Of a stretch of 64,000 nt of DNA, positions 33,268-40,771 are shown piece by piece. The notes under the pieces are model-generated. The model was not told the DNA's origin, ran no database searches, and saw only the letters and a list, made by a program, of their open reading frames with translations. Position numbers and translations under genes: made by a program. Each line of letters begins with the position of its first letter. Position 1 is the stretch's first letter. The DNA is from a virus. The stretch spans positions 1-64,000 of IMG/VR virus record IMGVR_UViG_3300021092_002038, one strand, 5' to 3'.

Positions 33268-34455
33268 TTACCTTCCTACTTCATGAAAATAATTTTCTTT
33301 TGCTTCATTATACGGCATACCAATCATTGAATTATAATAAAGAATATCAGTCTTCACTTTATTTTCTGATAAAAGTTTTTTGTATCTTTCTATGGCTTTG
33401 GGTTTCCACCATTCCAATATTGCGGTTTTGTCATTTGCGTATAATTCTTTCATCTTTAATTGATTGTCGTCGATTTTATTTTGAAGAAATTCTTTGGTAT
33501 TTTGATAAAATTCTGAATAATATACGCCTCTTTCATAACCATGAACATAATCTGATGTTTTAATACCTAACTCATTAAATATCATAGATATGGACTTTTG
33601 TTTTGCGCCTGTAACAGGACCAGACACTCCTTCTTTTTGAGTCATTGCTTTTTCATATTTTTCTTTTTTATTTTCTTGAATCCAATGATGCCATATTTCG
33701 TAAATTTCGTCATCAGGCTTTATAGGAATTTTTCCTGCACTGCTACCACATTTATGCCACCATTTTAAACTGTTATACATACTATAACTTCCGTATAAGC
33801 TGGTAGTGGTCATTCCGACCAACGTATTTTCGTATAATTTTTTCCAAACATCTCTTACTGTAGAAGTAGTAATTAAACATGCTATGAGCTTTCCTCCTAA
33901 AAAATTGTATCCAAATGGTTGCGTAGACATGATGCAGCTTCCAATGGCACTATTATTTATACGTTTAGATTTTTTTAATTTATCGTCGACTGTCCATTTT
34001 AGATAATTGTCTCTATCACTTATACAAATCACATCGCTAGATACCGATACCGCACCTAAATACCTTTTGTTGGAATCATTGCCGTCGTGAATTAAAAATT
34101 TCAAAAATCTACCTGGAGTTTGACTGAATTCCATAGTGTGACAAAAAACTCGCAACATTATCCAATCTATCTCTTGAAATTCTCCATTTACAAGTTCAAT
34201 TGTAGGATTGATTTTTTCTATTTCTTCCGTCGTTTTTTTAAAATTGTTTATGTCGGTGGGAACCCAAATTTTTGCTTTTATTTGAGCAGATACACTTGCA
34301 TACTTTCTATAACTTTGTACCTCATACCATTTTTTATAGAAAGTTTGTTCTTCAACGCTCATACGTTTAAGAAAATTCATATTTTCTATAAATTTATTTT
34401 TGTTTCCCTGATAGTCGAATTCAATAATATCAAAAAAATCGTTTGCAACGTTCAT
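33268..34455 (-). CDS. Second DruA-like protein (DUF4338-like)
   Basis: The protein has 395 residues, longer than the copy at 29672. The domain is at about 115-245: RFLKFLIHDG, RYLGAVSVSSDVICISDRDN, INNSAIGSCIMSTQPFGYN, GGKLIACLITTSTVRDVWKK, LVGMTTTSLYGSYSMYNSLK and WWHKCGSSAGK. The last two blocks correspond to LIETFV and YKADNWIEIGMTSG of the shorter protein. A C-terminal region of about 150 residues is rich in charged helices. The function is unknown. It is divergent from the small plus-strand gene starting at 34470, with the start regions nearly touching. Confidence 0.6.
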   Translation of the reverse strand: MNVANDFFDIIEFDYQGNKNKFIENMNFLKRMSVEEQTFYKKWYEVQSYRKYASVSAQIKAKIWVPTDINNFKKTTEEIEKINPTIELVNGEFQEIDWIMLRVFCHTMEFSQTPGRFLKFLIHDGNDSNKRYLGAVSVSSDVICISDRDNYLKWTVDDKLKKSKRINNSAIGSCIMSTQPFGYNFLGGKLIACLITTSTVRDVWKKLYENTLVGMTTTSLYGSYSMYNSLKWWHKCGSSAGKIPIKPDDEIYEIWHHWIQENKKEKYEKAMTQKEGVSGPVTGAKQKSISMIFNELGIKTSDYVHGYERGVYYSEFYQNTKEFLQNKIDDNQLKMKELYANDKTAILEWWKPKAIERYKKLLSENKVKTDILYYNSMIGMPYNEAKENYFHEVGR

Positions 34456-34469
34456 ATTTATACAATACT

Positions 34470-34697
34470 ATGACATTTAAAAAAGTCAATTCTAATGAAA
34501 AGGAATTCCATTATATAGAATTACAATCAACCATGTATGTATTATTTGACTCACAATTTGATATTCCTATAGCAAGAGGCAGTAAAGTTATTGTTGGAAA
34601 AGAAATTACAAAGTTAAATGAAAATGTGACCGTTCATTACTATAAATTGGATAAAAATAAAATTATGTATAAAATGACACATGGACAAAAAAAATAG
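34470..34697 (+). CDS. Hypothetical small protein
   Basis: From ATG 34470 the product has 75 residues (MTFKKVNSNEKEFHYIELQS and on); an upstream in-frame ATG at 34443 would overlap the divergent gene and is less likely. It looks like a small beta-rich protein, with KVIVGKEITKLNENV. It is one of the few plus-strand genes and ends within the stem of a bidirectional terminator shared with the convergent 120-residue gene. The function is unknown. Confidence 0.5.
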   Translation: MTFKKVNSNEKEFHYIELQSTMYVLFDSQFDIPIARGSKVIVGKEITKLNENVTVHYYKLDKNKIMYKMTHGQKK

Positions 34698-34723
34698 TTC
34701 TGTATTTTATTACAGAACTATTT
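34692..34723. terminator. Bidirectional rho-independent terminator
   Basis: A perfect 13-bp stem (34692-34704 with 34711-34723) and a 6-base loop lie between two convergent genes, with an A-run to the left and a T-run to the right, so it can stop transcription from both sides. Confidence 0.85.
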
Positions 34724-34739
34724 ATCGTTTTTATGTCAA

Positions 34740-35102
34740 TTATACGGTTTGCAAATTCTTGTCCGATTTAACTTGCGTGGCCTCAGTCTTGTTTGCATTA
34801 AGATCTACAACCTTGACAGTTGCCGATTCATGAAGAACAACTCCGTCATTCTTAGCTTGTTCAATAGTCTTGGTGGAAACAGGAGCCATAGAATATACAG
34901 AAAGGGGTCGTCCCTTACCGAAATTCTTGGTGCCCAATTCAATAACGGTACCTTCATTCTGAGCCTTTGCGAGTCGAACTCTAAGAGTAATTTCCTTATC
35001 GAAATGACTGTTCTGCTCGAGAAGTTGCTTGAACGTAAAAATTACATTTTTTGGCCAAGTAACAGTCTGCTTTGTTTTGTTTTTTCTATTTGTTTTATTC
35101 AT
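34740..35102 (-). CDS. Small, probably abundant basic protein
   Basis: The protein has 120 residues. The N-terminus is basic (MNKTNRKNKTKQTVTWPKNV), then FTFKQLLEQNSHFDKEITLR and VRLAKAQNEGTVIELGTKNF, GKGRPLSVYSMAP, which reads like a compact winged-helix or nucleic-acid-binding domain. Codon use is clearly different from the AT-rich neighbours, with preferred G/C-ending codons as in the SSB gene, suggesting high expression. A TATAAT box is upstream and a terminator downstream. It may be a nucleoid-type or transcription-related protein; I do not recognise the family. Confidence 0.65.
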   Translation of the reverse strand: MNKTNRKNKTKQTVTWPKNVIFTFKQLLEQNSHFDKEITLRVRLAKAQNEGTVIELGTKNFGKGRPLSVYSMAPVSTKTIEQAKNDGVVLHESATVKVVDLNANKTEATQVKSDKNLQTV

Positions 35103-35131
35103 ATTTTATATTTATCCCTTTCACTTTCTAT

Positions 35132-35157
35132 ATTATAACAGTGTGTTTTTAAGTCAA
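35132..35157 (-). promoter_or_regulatory. Sigma-70-like promoter of the 120-residue gene
   Basis: The minus strand has TTGACT (35152-35157) and a perfect TATAAT (35132-35137) 30 bases before the ATG. The spacer is only 14 bases, shorter than the standard 17, so the -35 match may be accidental and the TATAAT alone may be used. Confidence 0.5.
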
Positions 35158-35174
35158 CTACTTTTTTAATATTT

Positions 35175-37289
35175 TTAATTTTCTTTTTTTAAAAACATAA
35201 TATTCAACGTTTTAGCGATTTCTAATAAATTTTTTACATTTATAAATGATGCGTTTTTACCATACATCATTCTAAATTGTTCCGTAATTTCGTTGGTATC
35301 CACATCAGAGATACCTATATTTCCATTATTTAATGTGTTAATATGTATAAAATAAGATAGAACTTCGTATCCTGATCGAATTACTTTTTTAATTTGATTT
35401 CTAGTGTGTTCTGCCGCTTTACGCCCTTGATACATATGAGTTAAATTATTAATTTCAACGGACAAATATGGAAGTCCGTCAGATAAATTTATAAAATAAT
35501 AATCTTCGTCTGAATTTTTTGCGGGTAAGTTTTTTACTATTGGTTCAAAACATAACCCTTCAGGAGTTGTATTAGCCGGATAAATGTGACTAAAATCATT
35601 TTTTATTTTATTAAAAGAGTCTTTAGTTGAGTCGTATGCAATTACAACGTATGGCGTATATGTATTGGTACTAACTTTTACAGAGGTTCTAAAACTTACT
35701 ACTACATTTACGTTATTAATCATTGAACATGCCTTACAAATAGCCACTACGGTTGTAAGTGTATTTCTCCACTTTTCTCCGCCCATCGAACTGCTAGCGT
35801 CTACACTAATATGAATGTTAGCGTTTTTATATTTATCCATTTGATTTGTAAAAAATACGGTTGGAGAATCAAAGGCAAGATCCGATAAAGTTCGTCTATC
35901 AATTTTTCCCGAAGACTTTCTCATGAATTTTGTTGTGTTTACAGAATTTCTAATTTGAAGTCGTTTCCCCAAAAGCTGTCCTAGACTGATTCCATTTCTA
36001 ATACAGTTTTCATTTTCTCGATGAGTTAATACGTTATTACCATCGTTCAATGGAAATTTTTCATCCATCAATAATTCTCGTGTGAGATTTTTAACAAAAA
36101 CGCAATCAACGTTTGTTCCGAAAAAATCTTCTCCCACTTTTATTAAGGTCATTCCGCTATTTTCTATATTAGATATGGTGTTATTATCTAATTTATTCAA
36201 ACTCTTTTTAAGGAACTGATGATCCATAAATTTTTTTTGATTTTTAAAACTGTTTTTTACTTTTTCTATCAGAGTTTTTGTCAGTTTTTTAACGTTGCCG
36301 TTTTGTTTTTTCTCAGATTTAGATTCATCAGTTTTATTATCTTGGTCTGTATCATCGTTTGTATCGTCGTTTTTTACATTTTCTTCCTTGTTGTCTGAAT
36401 CTGCGAGTTCTACATCTTTATTACTATTATCTGAATTTTTATCTTTTAAATTTGTGGATGGTTCGTCGTTATCCGCCTGTTCAGATTTATTTAAATGATT
36501 GTCACATTTAGATGTTGTTTTTGATCCTATTTCCGATTTTGTTTCTGTAGTATTAACATCTGATATATTTTTCAATATCAATTTAACACATTCGACGGCA
36601 GTTAAAAATCTATCGCTCGGAGTTTTCAAACGACTAATGTTTTTGTAATCTATCATTTTATAAATTTTTTCAAGATCTGGTAATGCTGCCAAATCGGTAT
36701 TTTCGTTTGTAAAATTAAAAATTCTGAACGTATATGATTCCACGTCTAAACTTCTGTACAATTCGCTTTTTAACGCAACATTATTTATTTTACTGTTAAA
36801 ATATTTGTTATATAATTCTATGTAGTATCCTTGATAGCCTACGGATGTAGTATATACATACCAATCAATATATCTGTCTTCGACATAATTTATCATATCT
36901 TTGGTTAATTCCCACACCGATTCTTTGCTCATGTTAATTTTTTCGGATAATTCGTATATTTCTCTAGGAATTCTTTGCCATAAGGTCTTTAAAATGTTCA
37001 TATCCGACAAAACTATATGAGCGGATTCGTGTAACGCCAATCCAACAGTCACGTCGAAATCTTTTTTGCAACTTATCTTTGATGTAATGTAAATTGTTTC
37101 ACCATCGGTTGAACTGTTTCCCGATGTCTTAAATTTTACAGGTACATTTTTATTGGTTAATATTTTTACGAAATTTGAAATAGCCAGTCTATATGCGGCT
37201 AATTGTATCAAATTTAAATCTAATTTAGAATAATTTTCTTCTTCAACCGATTCCTCATTCAACCAAAAATCTGAATAAGTATCATTCAT
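35175..37289 (-). CDS. VWA-domain protein with HExxH metallopeptidase motif
   Basis: The protein has 704 residues. Near the N-terminus VGLALHESAHIVLSD (HESAH at 87-91) and a later Glu in NYVEDRYIDWY (about 137) form a gluzincin-type zinc site. An acidic, low-complexity linker (about 260-330) follows. The C-terminal region is a von Willebrand A domain with the MIDAS motif HISVDASSSMGG and the later YFINLSDGLPY. The upstream gene encodes a MoxR-type AAA+ ATPase; such pairs act as chaperone-like machines that remodel target proteins, sometimes with proteolysis. The target in this phage is unknown. Confidence 0.75.
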   Translation of the reverse strand: MNDTYSDFWLNEESVEEENYSKLDLNLIQLAAYRLAISNFVKILTNKNVPVKFKTSGNSSTDGETIYITSKISCKKDFDVTVGLALHESAHIVLSDMNILKTLWQRIPREIYELSEKINMSKESVWELTKDMINYVEDRYIDWYVYTTSVGYQGYYIELYNKYFNSKINNVALKSELYRSLDVESYTFRIFNFTNENTDLAALPDLEKIYKMIDYKNISRLKTPSDRFLTAVECVKLILKNISDVNTTETKSEIGSKTTSKCDNHLNKSEQADNDEPSTNLKDKNSDNSNKDVELADSDNKEENVKNDDTNDDTDQDNKTDESKSEKKQNGNVKKLTKTLIEKVKNSFKNQKKFMDHQFLKKSLNKLDNNTISNIENSGMTLIKVGEDFFGTNVDCVFVKNLTRELLMDEKFPLNDGNNVLTHRENENCIRNGISLGQLLGKRLQIRNSVNTTKFMRKSSGKIDRRTLSDLAFDSPTVFFTNQMDKYKNANIHISVDASSSMGGEKWRNTLTTVVAICKACSMINNVNVVVSFRTSVKVSTNTYTPYVVIAYDSTKDSFNKIKNDFSHIYPANTTPEGLCFEPIVKNLPAKNSDEDYYFINLSDGLPYLSVEINNLTHMYQGRKAAEHTRNQIKKVIRSGYEVLSYFIHINTLNNGNIGISDVDTNEITEQFRMMYGKNASFINVKNLLEIAKTLNIMFLKKEN

Positions 37290-37322
37290 AATATTATATT
37301 TATATTTGCTTACGACAACTAA

Positions 37323-38294
37323 CTAAAATGGTACATTTACGTTATTTGATGGAATTGTAGATGGAACCGACGCCGTTTTTTTACCGCTAAAGGGATTTTC
37401 TGCCGTTATTCTAGGGTCTTTTATATATTTTTGTACCAATTGTTTGACATATGTTCTTTCGCTATTAACTCCACCATCGTTATCAAAATTAGGATAAATT
37501 GCGCTTTCGGCAATTTCTTCTAAATTAAATCCGTCCACTAATAATTCTGTCATTTCTACAGACGCTCTAGTTGATAGAAAGTTAGTAAGTTTAGAATCTT
37601 CTTTTTTAATATTTATACGTGTATGAGCACAAATCTCCAAAATGTTTTCTAGTATAGATATTTTAGATGTGTCACTTATATTAAATCGTTCAGTTAATAA
37701 TTTTAATTCTTCTTCAATTTTCAATGGATTCATTTCAATTTTAACCGAAAATCTATTAAGTAATGCTCTATCCATTACCCTAGTAGATGTGTATTCATTA
37801 CCTATATTAGCCGTGGCAATAAAACTTACATTTTTAGCTACCTTGACCGTTTCTACATTGGATTTTTCGTCTAACCTCAGATATCTTTGAAGATCATCTA
37901 ATACCGTCATTAAAATGTTCCATGCATCAGGATGAGCTCTGCTTATTTCATCTAATAAGATGATTGCGCCTTCAGTTCTAATTGCAGATACAAATGCGCT
38001 TTCATTAAAAACTGTTCCTGTGTTTTTGTCGAATTGGGTATTTCCTATCAAACTACATCTCGCATCTTGTGTGCTTCCCAAATTAAAATAAAAAAATTTA
38101 TCGATTTTCTTTAAGGCTTTTGCAGCGCTAATAGCGGCCAATGATTTTCCACATCCTGTGGGTCCTACGATTAAGATATTTTTTCCACGTAAAACATTTC
38201 TTATCAAATATTTCCATTTCAAATCATCAATAATGAGTTCGGATGGTTTTATGTCTTTACACGAATTTATTATTTTTTTAATGTCGTTATTCAC
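37323..38294 (-). CDS. MoxR/CobS-type AAA+ ATPase
   Basis: The protein has 323 residues and starts at GTG 38294. Walker A is VGPTGCGKS (43-51), Walker B is AIILLDEISRAHPDAWN (about 110-126), sensor 1 is SFIATANIGNEY and the arginine region is RALLNRFSVKIEMNPL. This matches the MoxR/CobS clade that forms hexamers and works with VWA-domain partners. The partner VWA/peptidase gene follows after 33 bases. A strong hairpin lies just before the start codon, which may control its expression. The C-terminus ends in a flexible Pro/Asn tail. Confidence 0.88.
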   Translation of the reverse strand: MNNDIKKIINSCKDIKPSELIIDDLKWKYLIRNVLRGKNILIVGPTGCGKSLAAISAAKALKKIDKFFYFNLGSTQDARCSLIGNTQFDKNTGTVFNESAFVSAIRTEGAIILLDEISRAHPDAWNILMTVLDDLQRYLRLDEKSNVETVKVAKNVSFIATANIGNEYTSTRVMDRALLNRFSVKIEMNPLKIEEELKLLTERFNISDTSKISILENILEICAHTRINIKKEDSKLTNFLSTRASVEMTELLVDGFNLEEIAESAIYPNFDNDGGVNSERTYVKQLVQKYIKDPRITAENPFSGKKTASVPSTIPSNNVNVPF

Positions 38295-38297
38295 GAT

Positions 38298-38327
38298 AAC
38301 ACTGTATCACCGACGGGTATCAGTGTC
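38298..38327 (-). promoter_or_regulatory. Hairpin or promoter directly before the AAA+ gene
   Basis: The minus strand reads TTGACA, 17 bases, then TACAGT, with a long imperfect inverted repeat (ACACTG outside, GATACC and GGTGAT inside). It ends a few bases before the GTG. It could be a promoter producing a nearly leaderless mRNA, or a hairpin that blocks the start codon or ends the upstream transcript. Confidence 0.45.
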
Positions 38328-38346
38328 AATTTTTAAAAATTATAAT

Positions 38347-39333
38347 TTACTTACTTTTAATTTTATGTGCGGGTAGATTTAATTCTTTGCCTTTTCCACC
38401 TTTTAAAACGTGTTTCTTTTCGACTTTACTCTGTTTAGGATATGTGTATTTAACTTTCTCGCCTTCACTTGGGTGTTCCGATTGTTTATTTACCTTGTTT
38501 ACTTCTTTCATAGGTTGATTAGGTAAATCTTCTTCATTTACTACTTGATTTTCTTTATAGTCTTTTTGTTCGTTTTTCTTATCATTCAAAGATTTAATAG
38601 GATTTTGTTTGGTTTCAGGAAGTTCCGATCCTTTTACCTGATCATTTGTTTGTTCTGCGGATTTATTATAAGCTTTTTGAACGTAGTTGCCTTTTTCGTT
38701 TAATTTTTCTTTTACGAACTTTTTTAATTCATCTAAACTGTCATTCATATGTCTGGTTCTGTCGGTCCCATCTTTCGTATGAATTATATCATATGAATCC
38801 ATATAATTTGGTCGAATGTGAAAATAATGCGGGAAACATCCAGAAATTTCGTATCCGCCGAGTTTACTTGGTTTCACACAATAATCTTTGCTATATTCTT
38901 TAACTACCTTATCTAAAGCGACCATGGATTCCTCAATGGATTTCTGAGTTTCCAATTTAATTTCTTCAATTGATTCTTTAATCAATGATGTTAGAATTTT
39001 TCTTTTAGACTCTTCTAATTTAGAAAGTTCCTTTTCCGCATCCAATTCGTGTTTTTTTACATATCCATCGGATCCCAGATACACATAACCTTTATCTTTA
39101 GCGACTTGATCAGCAAATGTCAAAATTTCTTCTTGAACGGATTCCGCTTGAGCGACATCTTTGATATGAGAATAAATTATATTAGATATATCATCATGAT
39201 CCAAATATGTTTCGTTTTCATTAAATAGTTTTTCGACCTCGGATTTTATAGTATCTACCATAGATTCAAGATGTGCTGGATTCATCTCGTTCAAAACTTC
39301 TTGTATCAACGACTTTAACTCAGAAATATTCAT
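38347..39333 (-). CDS. Hypothetical protein with N-terminal LKSLIQEVL tag
   Basis: The protein has 328 residues. The N-terminus MNISELKSLIQEVLNEM is nearly the same as that of the gene at 49236-49664 and forms a short amphipathic helix. Residues 20-160 are long charged helices. A compact region follows with KLGGYEISGCFPHYFHIRPN and HTKDGTDRTRHMNDS, then a disordered Lys/Glu/Asn-rich tail. Such N-terminal tags in phage proteins may direct packaging into the capsid, as in T4 internal proteins. No enzymatic motif is seen. Confidence 0.55.
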   Translation of the reverse strand: MNISELKSLIQEVLNEMNPAHLESMVDTIKSEVEKLFNENETYLDHDDISNIIYSHIKDVAQAESVQEEILTFADQVAKDKGYVYLGSDGYVKKHELDAEKELSKLEESKRKILTSLIKESIEEIKLETQKSIEESMVALDKVVKEYSKDYCVKPSKLGGYEISGCFPHYFHIRPNYMDSYDIIHTKDGTDRTRHMNDSLDELKKFVKEKLNEKGNYVQKAYNKSAEQTNDQVKGSELPETKQNPIKSLNDKKNEQKDYKENQVVNEEDLPNQPMKEVNKVNKQSEHPSEGEKVKYTYPKQSKVEKKHVLKGGKGKELNLPAHKIKSK

Positions 39334-39345
39334 ATATTATAAATA

Positions 39346-40119
39346 TCATATAAAAAAAGAATCGTTAATATTATTTTCGACATCAAAAGTCTGTATTTCG
39401 TCGGAATAAGTAGAAAGTTTTGGATATGGTAAAATTGGATGTTTTAGAGATTTTTTTAATTTTTTGTTTAAAATCTTATTGGATATAAATTTTATATATC
39501 TGTGTTTAGAACTTTCTTTCTTTCTCCAAAAAGTTTTACCTATTCTTTTTTTGAGATGTTCAATATTATGACTGCCCCACTTGGAAAACACCGTTCGACT
39601 GTGAATCCATTTATAATTTGGAGGACCATCTAAACTTATGCTATAATTAGGCATTAAACACAAACTATTGTTGCCTTGATATAAAAAGCCTGTAGCTTGA
39701 TATATGATTCCTGAGTGATTTACTTCTGAATCCGAATAACTTACCACCGATTTTATATGTGGAAAATCTTTATTTAATTGTTTAAAAGATTCTGCAATAC
39801 AATAACTTTCTATATTTTTACCATATCCGTCATGAATAAACAGTCTTACCAATTCAAATACTTCGTCTTTTGATAATAAATCGGATAATGAACTCGACAC
39901 ACTTCTTCCTACAGGTTGACTATAAACCACGCAACCAATTAATTTATCTACTGTGTCGTTAAAATATAAAAACTTCTCTTCAGTTTTATAAAAAATACCG
40001 TATGCTATCCTGCATAACGTCCATTTATGAGTATAATGGTTTTTTATAATAATATCTTTTGCTACTTTGCTGCTTATTGGTTTTAAATAAACTTTTTCAA
40101 CATCACAATATTTTTCCAT
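39346..40119 (-). CDS. Mom-like GNAT-fold protein
   Basis: The protein has 257 residues. Recognisable blocks are IIIKNHYTHKWTLCRIAYGI (about 23-42), DKLIGCVVYSQPVGR (58-72), FELVRLFIHDGYGKNIESYC (88-107), IKSVVSYSDSEVNHSGIIYQ (122-141) and ATGFLYQGNN. This is the pattern of Mom-type adenine-modification proteins, GNAT-fold enzymes that in phage Mu alter adenines to resist host restriction. The basic C-terminal region may contact DNA. Modification of this phage's DNA is therefore possible but not shown. Confidence 0.65.
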   Translation of the reverse strand: MEKYCDVEKVYLKPISSKVAKDIIIKNHYTHKWTLCRIAYGIFYKTEEKFLYFNDTVDKLIGCVVYSQPVGRSVSSSLSDLLSKDEVFELVRLFIHDGYGKNIESYCIAESFKQLNKDFPHIKSVVSYSDSEVNHSGIIYQATGFLYQGNNSLCLMPNYSISLDGPPNYKWIHSRTVFSKWGSHNIEHLKKRIGKTFWRKKESSKHRYIKFISNKILNKKLKKSLKHPILPYPKLSTYSDEIQTFDVENNINDSFFI

Positions 40120-40155
40120 TAATATATGATGATGAAATAAACGAAAAGGTCAATT

Positions 40156-40725
40156 TTATTTAATTTTTAAACTTCCTATATAACCGTTATTATGAGTTTT
40201 TATCGCATTACACTCTACTAAGAATGTGTTTCCGTTGTCTCCAACCATTCTATAAGTATCTTGATACATTCTTCCATCCGTTACACAATCGTTCCAATGA
40301 TCTACAACCCTTTCTCGATCTTCTTCATGTATTACGTTTTTCCAACCGTGTTCTAAAAAATAACTAATATCATGTTTAAATAATTTTGTGTATGCCGAAT
40401 TTACCCATATACATTTTCCGTCATCAGAACTTTCAAAAATAGGCTCTTCTCTGTTATCCAAAATCCATCTCTGTCTGTGAAATATTTTTTCTGTAATTTG
40501 TGTGTTAATCGCCATCTGTTCGGACAAATGATTTATTTTATCTTTTATAGAGCCACCGCCGTTAGGTATAACTTCTTTGAAAATAACGTCTAGTTTATTT
40601 TGAAACGATAATAATTTTTCATACTGTTTTTTTATCCATGTAATTATCCACGTAATCGTTTTATAAAGAGTACCTATCAACCCCAGTATTAGTATAGTGA
40701 TCTGTAAATTGTTTTCGATATCCAT
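40156..40725 (-). CDS. Membrane-anchored PAS-domain protein
   Basis: The protein has 189 residues with one N-terminal membrane helix (about 8-30, LQITILILGLIGTLYKTITW), a helical linker (35-80) and a C-terminal PAS_3-type domain: EPIFESSDDGKCIWVNSAYT, LFKHDISYFLEHGWKNVIHE, EDRERVVDHW, YQDTYRMVGDNGNTFLVECN. No kinase, cyclase or regulator domain follows. PAS domains sense small molecules, light or redox state. It may bind a host partner or interfere with host signalling. Confidence 0.75.
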   Translation of the reverse strand: MDIENNLQITILILGLIGTLYKTITWIITWIKKQYEKLLSFQNKLDVIFKEVIPNGGGSIKDKINHLSEQMAINTQITEKIFHRQRWILDNREEPIFESSDDGKCIWVNSAYTKLFKHDISYFLEHGWKNVIHEEDRERVVDHWNDCVTDGRMYQDTYRMVGDNGNTFLVECNAIKTHNNGYIGSLKIK

Positions 40726-40771
40726 ATATCAATTATAAATATAATTAATTTTTATAAAAGTTAAAAATGAT

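Noticed and set aside
35175-38294. Cobaltochelatase CobS/CobT supplying cobalamin for the class II ribonucleotide reductase nearby
   Set aside because: The ATPase and VWA proteins have the general MoxR/VWA layout, but the VWA protein has an HExxH peptidase motif and no large CobN partner or other cobalamin gene is seen. Proximity to the B12-dependent enzyme is not enough.
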